Below, piece by piece: positions 19,301 to 29,486 of a DNA stretch of 64,000 nucleotides. Below the pieces are notes generated by a model. It made no database searches, had not been told where the DNA came from, and saw only the letters and a program-made list of their open reading frames with translations. The position numbers were made by a program, and so were the translations under genes. This DNA is from Glandiceps talaboti. Lineage: Eukaryota; Hemichordata; Enteropneusta; Spengelidae. Position 1 is the stretch's first letter, and every line of letters starts with the position of its first letter. Location of the stretch: assembly GCF_964340395.1 (NCBI RefSeq), contig NC_135561.1:17769240-17833239 (forward strand), in the 5' to 3' direction.

Positions 19301-22300
19301 TCAACAGTGCAGTCAACCTGTAAAATAAGATGGTCAAAGTCTTAATTTAATATAAACATCATAGGAGATCATGAAGTATACAATCTCCAATTTTAAATTT
19401 TTGCTTCTTACTTGACGTTAACAATTTGTGACCATTTTGTACAACTAAGTACTAATGCATGAAAAGTGCAAAAAATGTGTATTTATCAAATTTTCATGGA
19501 TCTTTTTCTTTCTCGTAACTCTTATTAGATGAAAGCATGTTTACAGTTACTTGGGAAAATACAATGTGGAACATATAAAATGTACACAGCAAACAAGTTA
19601 TACTAATATTAAAATTTTAAAAATCAATGTTTTTATTTAAAGCCCTGTACATCATGACTTAGAATACAGGATCATACAAGGGTCTGTATATCACAAATAT
19701 ACTAGAGTGACACTTTGTCTTCTGGTTTGACAATTTTAAAAAATACAGGAACATTCCACATTCTCACATATCTTGACAATTTTTGTGGAATGGAACTCCC
19801 CAGACTAAAAACCAACCCCTTAACCAAGAATGTTGTTCATGTTCCTCAGTCTGTAAAAATGAATTTTAGAAAGAGAAATTATTTTATTGTTGAATGGTTT
19901 TCAAATTACCTTGGCTATTTTAACTTTGCTGTCTTCATCATTGTTGTATTTTTCTGCTAGATCATTCCATGTTGGTTGAAGACGTTTGCAGTGACCACAC
20001 CTTTAACGAGAAATAAAAATACTGTTATTTGGTGAAATGTTATTGTCATTAGTGTGCCCTCTAAGCCATTATGACGTGCCACTTACGCACAAAATTTGTA
20101 GTGACGCACCAAAATTTGGTGTTCCCCTATCTCATACTATGTGATGGATGACTCACTAGAAATCCCAGTTTTTCTCATTTTGACTCACAACAACAAAATT
20201 TGGCTATCATTAGAGGGCACACTGGTCATTATCATATGCACAGGCCAATCTGATTAAAATCCGATGTAGATGTTTGCTAATCATTCATTGATATTTTACC
20301 TCGGTATTGTTGTTTGAATTGACCTTCATAATACATTTTTACTTTTTCGTCTTGATGGCCACCATATATTATGACTGAGCCCCATGACATGTGAGTGCAA
20401 GTATGGTGTACTCAGGGTATTTACACTAAGTGCTTGCAGTGTTCTCTCTGACCTTTAGTGCAAAACCGACACCGCAAGCACAAGTGTAAATCCCAGAATA
20501 CCCACACTGGCCTTCATGTGGCTTTGGATTATATTATTATTATTACATATGTTTATCCAAAAGGCAAACCGTTGTAAAAATCACACTGTGCAGTCACATG
20601 TTTTCATGAACAAGGAATGATTGTACCCTCCTTTGCATATCATTTGCATACAGGTATACAGGTAAAATGCAGGTATTTCAGTATTGCACTGTGTGCAGTG
20701 CATATCGCACATATGCACACTGCCCAACAGTGCAAGTAATCTCTGGTACATAAATAAATACATAATTATGTGTAAAAGTATCAGTGACAACCCAAGTTTG
20801 GACAACTAATATTAATTAACTAAGGAGGTCTGGTCTACTAAATGACTCAATATACCAGTTTAATCATTTTTCCTACAAGTTGATAACCTAGGATTATAAC
20901 ATCTTTGTAGAACATCCAAATCCTGTTGAATTGTTTTATCAATTACATTTCTTTAGGTCAAATACCATGACTTTGCTTTCATGGAAGTTAAAAATATTTA
21001 CAGCCCGGATATGGGTTTTGCAGACTGAGGTTGCACGGTGGAAGGGCCTGACTTTAGGAGAGCCTGTAAGCAGTATTATTAAGGTGAACAAAACCCATAT
21101 CCAGGCTGTAAAGGGTTTCATATACCCATGTAATTGCATGGAAACATCACTTGAATCACATAATCACGTAAAATGGCACTGACATATTTTATTCGCAGAA
21201 ACGTCAAAATAGTGAAGAAATTAACAAAGTCACTGAGTGAACGAATATTGATGAGACCGCCAATTGCTCTATTTAGGCAAAGCGTGCCAGGCCGTGATAC
21301 AGAAAAGTAGTGCCCAGGTTGGATACGCGTGCTCTCCATTGAATTACATTGGAATCGATACTGGGCATATGATAACTACATTTCTAAAATGTATTGTGAA
21401 TTATATACTTTTGCTGCATAATAAATATGATATTTAATTGGCTCATTACATTCATTCATGAAACAGATTACCATAATTGGAGTAAAGTAATCATGCACAC
21501 GTTTAACATAAATCACATTAAGTGAATGTTATCAGCAGTGGGACTCCCCTTCCAATGAGTATAACTGCTATAACTTTGAAAGATGCAGAGAGCACTACTA
21601 TATTTTCCAATTACTCTTTTGATCGACACCATTACTACAAACACTACTACACTTCTTTACACAAATCACCAAATGTAATTTGAATATTTCAATGTAAATA
21701 AAAAATCCTTTCAAATGTTACACTTTACTACAGTGACAATTCAAAAAAGTGTTGAAATAATTTATGCAATCTACAGTGTCAAGGTTAAACTTGTATATAC
21801 ACTGTATACAATAATACATGTAAATATGTATGCAACAGCTGTTCAAAGGTAATAGACAATTTCACAATTGCACATATATTTCAAGTGAAAACATCAAACA
21901 AAAACATTTTGTAAAATGCTTGATTTACCATATGGAAGTAATTAAGTTTGGACGACAATATTGCTTTTATTTTTACACACATATTTTAAGTTTAAAATGT
22001 TGTAGTTTGACTACTGGTAAATATTCCCTTTCAACAAGAAACAGCAACATACTGGTACATAAGGCAGAAAAAAAATTGTGTGTTTCTGATAACAAGGCCT
22101 CAGAAAATAGGGTAGGTAGGTAAAAAAAATTTAACATTTTTATTTTTCAAAAATATTGCTTTGACCAAAAACAAACAAAGAGTTGGTCAGAATACCCCTT
22201 CTGTGATACTTTGATTAAATATGTACATACATACATACATACATACATACATACATACATACATACATACATAACATACATACATACATGCATACACACA

Positions 22301-25300
22301 CACATACATACATACATACATACATACATACATACATACATACATACATACATACATACATAGACATCACTACCACAAGCATTGCTGCCACGTGCATTGC
22401 TACCACATACATGTATGTTTGCACTCTTTTAGGTCAAGAACTTAGAAGACAACAAATTCTTATCTCATTGTTTTAAATGTTTTAAAAAATAATGTTTAGG
22501 GTTTGGGGCTTAAACTAGGGTCGGTTGTGTTATCAGAAAAACACAATTATTTTATTTGGCTAAGTACAAAATGGTTCTGTATGATTCAATTAGGTGATAG
22601 AGGAACAGAAAAAAAACATGCAATGCATATAATTCATAAAACTGTGCGGCAAAAATGGGTGAACTGTGTAAACTTAAATGAAAATATAAATTTTAATAAA
22701 ATGTAGTGCACAATGTACAATCATGGACTTACACTTGATGTGTATGGTTCAAAAAGTGAGTATAAATGCATTAAAATATTTTACTACAATATAGGGAACA
22801 AAATTGTACAAAAAATTGTGAAATTCAAATAATGCAAAAAACGTTGGTGTATAGATTTTGTACAATCAAGTGTGCATAATGTGAATAGTTAGAAACAACA
22901 GTTAGAAATGTGTTTGAATATTTCATTACAATAATACAATGATTGTACTAGAGTTTTCACACACAATGTGTATCGGTATATGTAGACTGTGAGTGTAACT
23001 TGTAAGATATGTCATGACGTTTCGCCCTCACCAGCCTCACAAATATTTCATTACAATGATATCAAACACAAATATGATTTGTAAAATGATGAATTAGGAA
23101 AATATCAAATTTGGTATCTGAGATTTACACAACAGGCTGTCACCGACACCTGATATATATGAAGTAGAGAAAATACAGAAATTTGTACACAACACATTTT
23201 ATTACCTATCGGCAAAACCATGATTTTCAAGAAATGGTATTTTAATGGATTTGAGAAATTTAAAATTTGGCACAGGCTGTACAACAGATTGACAATTGAT
23301 ATTTGCTATAAGGTCTTTGTGTATACTTTTCCTTAAAGTGACCATATGGATGAGGATTTATTTTGGATTTTTAATTCATAAAACAATTTTATTCTGACTT
23401 CCTATTTCAAAAATCAATGTGAAACAACTTATACCAAGTCCTTGTTTGTAACTCAATACATTGCAAAAAGATTAATAAATGTATAAAATGTTTGTTATTG
23501 TTTGTACAATGGTCTATATTGATTTTTCAAGTAGAAAGCCATGATAAAATTGTTTTATAAATTTAAAATCCCAAATAATACTCAATCCTCATCCATATGG
23601 TCCCTTGAACTAAAGAATAGAATACACACAAAAGACAAAAATTTTGAGGAAAATCAACGATTCTAATGTTGATAGCAACTACATTATTGACACAATTTTT
23701 TCTATATAGTCCATCAAAATCTAAAATTGGTGAGTCCACATAGACTACTTACTAAAAAAAAATACATTTTGAAACCGGAAACATATACATGATTTGTATA
23801 CAATATGAAATAAATTGCATTGGAGAAATTGAAAACTTGGCACAGATTGCACAATGGACTGGCAACTAGTAATATGAATTAAAAAAACATGCAGGAAATA
23901 CATTTATTTTCAAACAATATGTTTAAGAGATATATATTATATAAATAAAGTGAATTGAGAACCTTTTGGCAAATATTAAATTTGGTACAGCTTGCACAAT
24001 GGATTAATATTTGTCAAATCATGCATATTTGAACAAGTTATAACATGCCATTGATTTCATAGGATGTATTAATACAAGCTTTTCATATCTGAATGAGCAA
24101 TTAGATTTACTTAATAAGTTAGGAAAGTGGTCATTTCAACTGCTACAATTATTCCTTTCCTGAATAATAGATATTTTAATTGTATTTCCTTTGAGGTATC
24201 AAATTATGTACAATTTATAGCAAATAATAATGAAGTCCACAGATTAAAAGACCTATTATAAATTTTGAAAATAAAGAGTTAAACATGTACTAGCCTGTAT
24301 CTTGGCATTGGCTTGGATTTCAACTTTGTCATTCTTAGTCATCATTTATTGAAAAAATTACTCAGGGGTGGGTGGGGGTGGGGTGGGTGGGGGTAGAAAG
24401 GCAAATGTTAAATGCAAGCCAGTACTGTTACAGTGGTTAGGTATTCTATCTTATAAATCTTTATTTTAAGGCAGCACTAGCTCTAACTGAACATTTTTTT
24501 TTATCAAGTAACCAAAGATGTATTCACTAACAGTTAGTTTGTAATGTATGTATCTGTCAATTAGTGGTCAATATATATATATTTTAGGGTGTGGACTTAA
24601 AAATCAATTTGACTGGATTTTAATATTGTACATACACAGCTACACAAATATATTTACACAAAGCTGCTTCAATACTTTCGAAGTGTTTTTGCTAAGGTTG
24701 GGGAACCCTGGTAACAGACATGTGGGGGAAAGGAATAAAAGTTGTATGGTTTCCCTGTACAGTCTACCATGATTTGGTTTGGGAACCCTGACTGGGGAAC
24801 CCTGGTAGATTTTACCTGATTACCTCCCTTAACAAAAACACTATGTATGATATTAGTATAGAAATTGATACTTGACTCCAGTTTAGTAGTAATAGTAAAG
24901 TTACCTTTTGGAATCTAGTTGCCTCAAAAACTAGATACCATAAGGTATCTTCACTATGAGCCTAGAATCCATGCGGATTGGATTTTTTTACGTTCGTCTT
25001 TCCAATCACGAAAGTAAAAGAAAGATGCATGGATTCCAGGCTACTTCACTATTACTACTATGTATTACATTATCACTATATCTAACAGTTTCAAAAAATG
25101 TTCAAGTTGCATTTATTTTTTAACTGGTGACCTCAAATAACTATGATACCCACAGGATGGGAAAGAATATCTGCAAACACCTGTCAATACTGTACCCACT
25201 GTTATCTTTAATATAATTTTTACAGCTATACAAATGTGATATTTAGCACATACAAAAAAATACATATGTATGTTTGCACTCTGTTTGGTCAACAAATTAG

Positions 25301-28300
25301 AAATAGGACATTTGATTACTCAAAAAAATAATTAAGAACATTTTTTTTAAAATTATATCTTTGGGATAATAATATCAACAGTAAGACTGAATTTTTAATT
25401 GCATTTTTTTCAGACGGCCACGTTGACACACGTATATTAATATTGCTTGATGTTTGTTAGTTATTTTAAGAATAGATGGTACATGCATATTTATTAAATT
25501 TGTGACATGGTTATATTTATAATACTACAGCAGAATATCTGAGAGCATTGTAACTTTCAGTTTCAAACTGGAGAAACAACAGATGTCATTAAAAAATCAT
25601 AAATATTCATGAAATATAAAATTACAGATATGAAATTACTTTAATTATTGTGTTTCTACATAGGAGCATGCTTGCCTATCATCAAATTAAGCATATGGTT
25701 TAGAAAAAAATATTTAAACTGTAAATTCAAATAAAACAAAAATATTTTGATGCAAAGTGAACATTTCCAGATCACTTTGACAATATCAGATTTCAGTGAA
25801 TCCACACAGTGCTTTTGCTAAGGGAACCTCGGTATTAGGGAGGGGTAAATTTGTTAAAACTGGCAGAGTTTCCCATACAGTGTGCCCTCGAAACCAATTT
25901 TACACGCCACTGACTGATGCACACAATTTCTAATGACACACCAAAATTTGGTGTTCCCCTAATCTCTTACTACATTTGTATGTGGTGACTCATAAGAAAT
26001 GCCAGTTTTTCTCATTTTGACTCACAACAACAAAATTTGGCTATCATAAGAGGGCACACTGTTCCCATACATTATACCACAGTAGGGAACTGTAGTAAAG
26101 TGACATGGGGATTCAGGTAGATATTTCGTACAAAAATACTGCTACAAGTGTACCCTCTTAATGATAGCCAAATTTTCTTGTTGTCGGTCAGTATGATAAA
26201 AACTGGAATTTCTTGTATTAAGTCACCACACAGAGATAGGAAAACACTAAATTTTGGTATATCACTAGAAATTGTGTGCATCAATGACACGTGAAAGTGG
26301 CTTAGGGGGCACACTGAACACTATATATGTACGATCATATCAAAGACACTGATGAATGAAATGGATGTTTTCACAAATGAGATGAGAAGGTTAACAAGTC
26401 AATGGTAGGAACTAACAAATGTTAGATTGGTGCAAATGGAGTGAAAAGAAATTAATTTTTAGTAACAACTACTCAATTTGTAAATATACATTTTAGTTCG
26501 ATGGCAACCTGTTAATCTTCTAACATGGTACTTTAACCATATGTCATGATATTGTATATATACTGATGTAGGAGTTAGAAGTATGTGGGTGTATAGGTTA
26601 TCTGATTAAAACAGGTTCTGAAAAAAAGTCTGTCAAATATATAAATGTACCTAAGCTCCCTTCTGATCTTTTTTAGTATTACTGGGTATCCTTCAAAAAC
26701 TACAAATTACATATCCTAACAACCTGTTGGTTTTTGTTAAAAAAATTCTCAAACTGCTATGGGTTGAAGTCCAACATTTATTACATGTGTACCAGTTATT
26801 ACTGGTACTTACACTAGTGCACTGGCATACCAGTGGTATTTGCACTGTGGTGCAATACCGAAAACATTGTTGCATAATTTTTGCATGCAAATTATGGTAC
26901 AATCATTCCATGCACATCAAATCGCATTATTGCATAGTATGATTTTTACAGAAATTTGCCATTTCAGATAAACATATGATGAGTAGAATCAGTCATAGTG
27001 TTGTCATTTTATAAGTGTTACGCTATCAGTGATGCTCTATAGATCCTCAGTTGGAAGACAATTTCCATTCACCAACTTCAAACTTGTATGATGTGGAAGG
27101 GGTTGCATTGGAATACCAAACACTTGAGGAGGCTAGAAAACAGATGGCAAAAACTAAACAATATGTTCACACTCTATAACCAGATTTTAATCAGTAGCTG
27201 AATGTATGATACTTACTGAAAATGTTCCAAAGTTCATTTTTTTAATTTAAAAAATATTCACATGCAAGAGAATCATATGGTTGGTGTTGCGTGCCTCAAA
27301 TTTATACATACATATGGTAGTTTTCAAAATTTAACAATAACCTAAACAATGTTAACTTACAGACGATCACACATGTAATAAATGTGGTACCCTCATGTGC
27401 CTGTCATTATTATTATTATTGGGTTTTTTACCCACTTCTTAATTTGTCATCATTTATTTTTCTGTATATGTTAATGTAAATATCAAGTTTTTATATTACA
27501 TCAATCATAGTGGTGTGACTGCTATAGTTGTTACTATAGTTTACAATATCATGATATATATGAACATTTGATGTCACAATTGTGAATGTTTGCTTAGGGG
27601 GATGGGGGAGGGGGTTTTGATTTGAACGAACTACATGTGTGTTCATTTGTTGAGCTTGTGCGATCGTCGCTTAGTAGGCATTCAAGATAATGAATACTTT
27701 CAATTTTGAATTGTTTACTATTCTCTAAAGCTGCTCTACCAGTAACTGGAATATTTTCTGACACTGATTTGTTAAATATAATGATTTAATTGTACCATCG
27801 TACACCCTGTACAGTACTGAATAACCTGTGAGTAAAACCATTTCTGTATCTGTACACATTGTAATCTTTAGTATGGTGCAATATATAGAATCAAATTGAT
27901 TTTGGGTTCACACCAAACTGAATCTGGTTTCACATTCATAGATCTGTGACAGTCTTAGCACTGATCTAGTGTTGTCCCATGTGAGTCAGCATATGTATCA
28001 GATGAACAATGAATAACCATGATTCCTAAGTGCTTATTACCTTCAGATTATAACATCATGAATATTCACTTTCCATCTAATACATGCATGTCTACACTAA
28101 CTCCCAGGAAGCAATGCTGGACCACTCACTAAAGTAATGAATGTGAAATAAGTTTCAATTTGGTGATTCTTGGCAATCTTGTAAAATTTAAGTTATGTTA
28201 AATCATGGAATGACTTTCCAGAACACAAAATTTATGAAAATGCCTTTTTTCTGGAGTGGTATTCCCCTTAAAAAGATAGTCAGTGCAAATGATAATTCGA

Positions 28301-29486
28301 TAAACTCACAGAATTATATTCTTTGTAATTGTATTATTTTACTAAACTTGAAATAACTTTAAGTAACAGAGGTTTACTTTTATTTAATTCCTTTGTATTT
28401 CTTCTACCATGGATTATAACCATGCTCGACAAAAACACACAAAAATACTCTGAAGAACACCTTCGTGAATATGCTTAACCTCATTAGGTGAGACCAGTAG
28501 TTGTTGTTAACCTTGGTAATAGATCTGATTAATTAAGCTAACAGCAGCAGTGGTGGTGGTGGTGGTGGTGGTGGTGGTGGTGGTGGTGGTGGTGGTGGTG
28601 GTGGTCATATTATGACGTTTCAAAATACAGTACTGTTTACAAAGTCCGACAATGCACCCCTCCCCCCACCCCCAATCTTTCAAAAAACAGAGCATCTCAA
28701 ACGTTTGAATAAGTTCACATACTATGTACCATGCCTATGCTATAACTTTACTGAACCAGTTGAGTTGTGCTGAACACAGACCATCTCAAACTTTCGAACC
28801 AGTTCAAATGTGAGTTTTTTATTTTAATTCTTTATCAATTATAGCAGTAATATTAATAATAACTGGACTATTCGACTGGTTACAAACTCGATAAAACGAA
28901 TTAACAAGTACTAGGAGATAACAAAACAATAACAATCCAACAACATCATTATACAATGGTTAATGGCGAGACATCCATTGTAATGTAAGATCTTTTCAAG
29001 GCGACAGTCGCTCACTGCCAGTGCGGAGCTGCCACGTAGCCTACGTGTAAACATCATGCATTCCGTCGCTGGCGGCCAAAAATATTTAAATTGCACCGAA
29101 CACTTTTATAAGTAACCAAAATCACTGTATCTAGTATAAACACTGTGCTGTTAAAATATTGGTGATTTCGATCTCCTTGTAACAGTGCCGGTGAAAAAAA
29201 TACCAAGCTGCCGACAAAATGTGGCATGTCTTGTCGTGAGGTCACGCAATGCTGGCAGGGTCATTTCAATATAACGGGGGGTTAAATGTACACCGGTAAC
29301 TTACCAAGGTGCGAAAAACATTATGAACTGAGCATCTGTTTTCACAGCGTTCTGGAATGTTTCAGCATCATACACATGTTTATGTTCGGCGTCATCATCT
29401 GACTTCACAATAGGTGAAAATAGGAGAAGACAGCCAACAAAACACAGGGCCAAACTCCACACACAACTTCTTGCCATGGCTGCCAT
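10240..29486 (-). CDS. TXNDC5: Thioredoxin domain-containing protein 5 (ERp46-like), nine exons, complete
   Basis: An ER-lumen protein disulfide isomerase family member that oxidises or isomerises disulfides in secretory proteins. Exons, 5' to 3' on the minus strand: 29486-29305, 20000-19910, 19317-19259, 18674-18569, 18159-17962, 16902-16657, 12509-12433, 11756-11630, 10365-10240. Total 1212 nt, 403 aa (human TXNDC5 is about 432). Residues 1-29 form a signal peptide with core [15 protein letters not shown]. Three thioredoxin domains follow, each with WCGHC at 61-65, 184-188 and 320-324 and a cis-Pro YPT at about 109-111, 230-232 and 366-368. A Lys/Glu-rich linker occupies about 270-294, before domain 3. 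The C-terminus is HDEL, an ER retrieval signal. All junctions keep frame; intron 5 uses a GC donor. It is divergent from the BMP gene 13 kb away and convergent with SULT. Start is ATG at 29486; Met4 is an alternative. Confidence 0.97.
10975..11465. repeat. Interspersed repeat family B, copy 1 (rearranged)
   Basis: In TXNDC5 intron 8. Contains several mutually inverted motifs such as CCTTGTCACTACGAGTCACTA and CTAGCGACTTGTAGTGACAA, giving internal hairpins, plus flanks TATACTCTGGTCTTTCTATG and GACAAATATTGGGGAATAA. Related copies lie at 19055-19250, 49148-49440 and 60090-60250. Confidence 0.65.
11630..11756 (-). CDS. TXNDC5: TXNDC5 exon 8
   Basis: The acceptor is TTTGTAG. It encodes [20 protein letters not shown] and then [22 protein letters not shown]. 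Donor GAG|GTAGGA, phase 0. Unlike domains 1 and 2, no intron interrupts KIAKVDCT. Confidence 0.94.
11794..12152. mobile_element. Palindromic TTAA-type MITE family A, copy 2 (best preserved)
   Basis: In TXNDC5 intron 7. Begins TTAAAGTGGCCATATGGATG and ends as its reverse complement, CATCCATATGGCCACTTTAA. Inverted similarity continues inward through TATTTATTTTGGAT and the CATAGACTAAGTCTGTGTTT block, so almost the whole 359 bp is one imperfect hairpin. Flanking TTAA fits a TTAA-target element. Non-coding. Confidence 0.85.
12433..12509 (-). CDS. TXNDC5: TXNDC5 exon 7
   Basis: Encodes [20 protein letters not shown] then KFYAPW, the start of domain 3. The donor CCATG|GTAAGT is phase 2 and splits the Trp of WCGHC exactly as intron 1 does in domain 1. 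Confidence 0.94.
13438..13602 (+). CDS. Unidentified plus-strand terminal exon candidate nested in TXNDC5 intron 6
   Basis: A strong acceptor (TTCTTTTTACAATTTACAG) is followed by an open frame reading [20 protein letters not shown], then [34 protein letters not shown] and TGA. It looks like an amphipathic helical C-terminus in ordinary codon usage, with none of the low complexity around it. An AATAAA (13849-13854) with GT-rich DNA after it follows 250 bp later. I could not find its upstream exons in the window or recognise the family. It may be the last exon of a gene overlapping TXNDC5 on the other strand, or a relic. Confidence 0.45.
   Translation, partial: AFSKEVSHKDIIEEGKLLQFRIKDANNMAVHKAVNRLQKFLKVSSSKTELVELF
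13849..13854 (+). promoter_or_regulatory. Candidate poly(A) signal AATAAA with GT-rich downstream element
   Basis: AATAAA is followed 14-25 bases later by GTTTTTGTGTGTGCTTTG, the usual layout of a cleavage site. It supports the plus-strand terminal exon ending at 13602. Confidence 0.4.
13931..15299. repeat. 51-bp minisatellite, about 27 copies
   Basis: Unit: GCTGGGGGCTCTAGTACAAG, ACCACCAAGACAAGAGTCAG, GGGGAAACATA. Variants alternate at fixed points: CTAGTACAAG or CTACAACAAG, TCAGGGGG, TCAAGGGG or TCGGGGG, and ACATAGCTG or ACATGGCTG. Most units are 51 bp, so both strands stay open over long runs as a 17-residue repeat (plus strand [15 protein letters not shown]). The 50-bp TCGGGGG units break the frame, so it is not a protein gene. 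In TXNDC5 intron 6. Homogenised by unequal exchange or conversion, hence probably polymorphic. Confidence 0.95.
15648..16614. mobile_element. Near-perfect inverted repeat (two arms of about 415 bp, 138-bp loop)
   Basis: The left arm 15648-16062 starts TCAGGGGTAGGTAACAAATA; the right arm 16201-16614 is its reverse complement and ends TATTTGTTACCTACCCCTGA. I see only a few substitutions and small indels between the arms, so they are young or kept alike by gene conversion. Flanks share only CCC. Each arm includes a Kozak-like AACATGGCGGC with an open [11 protein letters not shown] leading into GGTAAG, and an open stretch [20 protein letters not shown]. Either a foldback transposon or an inverted duplication that copied the 5' end of a gene. 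In TXNDC5 intron 6. Confidence 0.85.
16657..16902 (-). CDS. TXNDC5: TXNDC5 exon 6
   Basis: Encodes [20 protein letters not shown], the rest of domain 2 ([20 protein letters not shown]), and a charged linker made of repeated KKEE units. Acceptor TTTGACAG, donor AAG|GTATGC, both phase 0. The GAAGGAAGAAAAGAAGG purine repeat encoding the linker may vary in length. Confidence 0.95.
16903..17961. other. TXNDC5: TXNDC5 intron 5 (GC-AG type)
   Basis: A 1.06-kb intron with donor GCAAGT and acceptor TTTGACAG on the minus strand. No other feature is evident in it. Confidence 0.85.
17962..18159 (-). CDS. TXNDC5: TXNDC5 exon 5
   Basis: This 66-codon exon encodes the linker and the first half of domain 2, with [20 protein letters not shown] uninterrupted by an intron. 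The donor is AAG|GCAAGT, a non-canonical GC. The nearby GT would shift frame and run into TGA, so GC is the working site. Confidence 0.94.
18240..18461 (+). mobile_element. Non-LTR retrotransposon 3' fragment with (GATG)n tail
   Basis: A degraded reading, [17 protein letters not shown], resembles the FKTKLKTYLF tail of the LINE at 2125. It is followed by a short 3' UTR ending CTTTTGATTGATTGATGGATG and a GGAT array. The same layout as the 2125 element suggests one family with ATTG/GATG tails. In TXNDC5 intron 4, antisense to the gene. Confidence 0.6.
18569..18674 (-). CDS. TXNDC5: TXNDC5 exon 4
   Basis: Acceptor TTTCCACAG, donor AAG|GTAAGA, phase 0. It encodes [20 protein letters not shown] and the last helix of domain 1, [16 protein letters not shown]. 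Confidence 0.94.
19055..19250 (-). repeat. Interspersed repeat family B, copy 2
   Basis: Reverse complement of much of 49148-49440: it shares ATTATTTTTCCTGATTTTTCAT, the ACTCATAGTGACAAGGCCCC motif and TTAGGTCA. In TXNDC5 intron 3, ending within 10 bp of the exon 3 donor. Preceded by a (CCCCCA)n run at 19002-19026. Confidence 0.65.
19259..19317 (-). CDS. TXNDC5: TXNDC5 exon 3
   Basis: This 59-nt exon encodes [20 protein letters not shown], the segment with the domain 1 cis-proline. The donor CCAAC|GTAAGC is phase 2, inside the Thr codon after the cis-Pro. Confidence 0.93.
19910..20000 (-). CDS. TXNDC5: TXNDC5 exon 2
   Basis: The acceptor is TTAAAG|G. It completes Trp61 and encodes [14 protein letters not shown] to KVKIAK. 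Donor AAG|GTAATT, phase 0. It contains the domain 1 redox pair Cys62 and Cys65. Confidence 0.95.
20050..20224 (+). mobile_element. hAT-type MITE family C, copy 1
   Basis: Left end TAGTGTGCCCTCTAAGCCA; right end TTAGAGGGCACACTG. The interior contains CACCAAAATTTGGTGTTCCC and CAACAACAAAATTTGGCTATC. GTCAT flanks both sides directly. About 85% similar by eye to the copy at 25878. Confidence 0.75.
20399..20507. repeat. Imperfect inverted repeat (hairpin) of about 45-bp arms
   Basis: GGTATTTACACTAAGTGCTTGCAGTGT on the left pairs with ACACCGCAAGCACAAGTGTAAAT on the right. It may be a small MITE. No target duplication recognised. Confidence 0.5.
20612..20760 (+). repeat. Interspersed repeat family H, copy 1
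   Basis: GAATGATTGTACC, TTTGCATATCATTTGCAT and GTATTGCACTGTGTGCAGTG occur in the same order, reverse complemented, at 26785-26915. It is rich in GTGCA palindromes. Confidence 0.5.
20997..21112. mobile_element. Small TIR element (116 bp)
   Basis: Left end TTTACAGCCCGGATATGGGT and right end ACCCATATCCAGGCTGTAAA are inverted repeats of about 24 bp with one or two mismatches. The centre is unrelated. Non-autonomous. No clear target duplication. Single copy here. Confidence 0.6.
22060..22560. repeat. Interspersed repeat family E, copy 2, split by an ATAC array
   Basis: The left part has GTGTGTTTCTGATAACAAGG and CAGAAAATAGGGTAGGTAGG; the right part has CTTAAACTAGGGTCGGTTGTG and GTTATCAGAAAAACACA, the inverted end. 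Between them, 22229-22363 is (ATAC)n. The inverted GTGTTTCTGATAAC / GTTATCAGAAAAACAC ends mark a TIR-like element of about 480 bp. Confidence 0.55.
22229..22363. repeat. (ATAC)n microsatellite
   Basis: Two runs of ATAC with a short ACACAC interruption near 22293-22304. Confidence 0.9.
23333..23609. mobile_element. Palindromic TTAA-type MITE family A, copy 3 (shortened)
   Basis: Begins TTAAAGTGACCATATGGATG and ends CATCCATATGGTCCCTTGAA. It shares the internal AAAATCAATGTGAAACAAC and AAGCCATGATAAAA blocks. It is about 80 bp shorter than copy 2, missing central sequence. In TXNDC5 intron 1. Confidence 0.75.
24682..24842. mobile_element. MITE-like element, family G, copy 2
   Basis: Left end AGTGTTTTTGCTAAGGTTGG; right end CCCTTAACAAAAACACT. 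The interior repeats GGGGAACCCTGGTA twice. Related to 9064-9354. Confidence 0.6.
25878..26061 (+). mobile_element. hAT-type MITE family C, copy 2, with 8-bp target duplication
   Basis: Ends CAGTGTGCCCTCG and GAGGGCACACTG are terminal inverted repeats. TTCCCATA occurs immediately outside both ends (25870-25877 and 26062-26069), an exact 8-bp target-site duplication as hAT transposases make. 184 bp, non-coding, so mobilised in trans. In TXNDC5 intron 1. Confidence 0.88.
26146..26316 (-). mobile_element. hAT-type MITE family C, copy 3 (inverted)
   Basis: Reverse-oriented relative to copy 2, only 84 bp away, with ends AAGTGTACCCTCTTAATGAT and GCTTAGGGGGCACACTG. More diverged. No matching target duplication seen. 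The pair could form a long hairpin in the TXNDC5 pre-mRNA. Confidence 0.72.
26785..26915 (-). repeat. Interspersed repeat family H, copy 2
   Basis: Shares, on the minus strand, GAATGATTGTACC, AATTTGCATGCAAAA and GTATTGCACCACAGTGCAAAT with 20612-20760. Confidence 0.5.
28549..28606. repeat. (GGT)n trinucleotide array
   Basis: About 19 GGT units in TXNDC5 intron 1. Confidence 0.9.
29305..29486 (-). CDS. TXNDC5: TXNDC5 exon 1
   Basis: Encodes the signal peptide and the first strands of thioredoxin domain 1, ending FIMFFAPW. The donor CCTTG|GTAAGT (phase 2) splits the Trp codon of WCGHC. The next exon is 9.3 kb away. Confidence 0.95.

Larger units (their letters stand above)
20001..29304. other. 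TXNDC5: TXNDC5 intron 1
   Basis: 9.3 kb. It contains the hAT, family A, E, G and H repeats listed separately, an ATAC array, a GGT array and long AT-rich tracts. I see no further TXNDC5 exon: exons 1 and 2 join in phase across the Trp codon. Confidence 0.85.
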
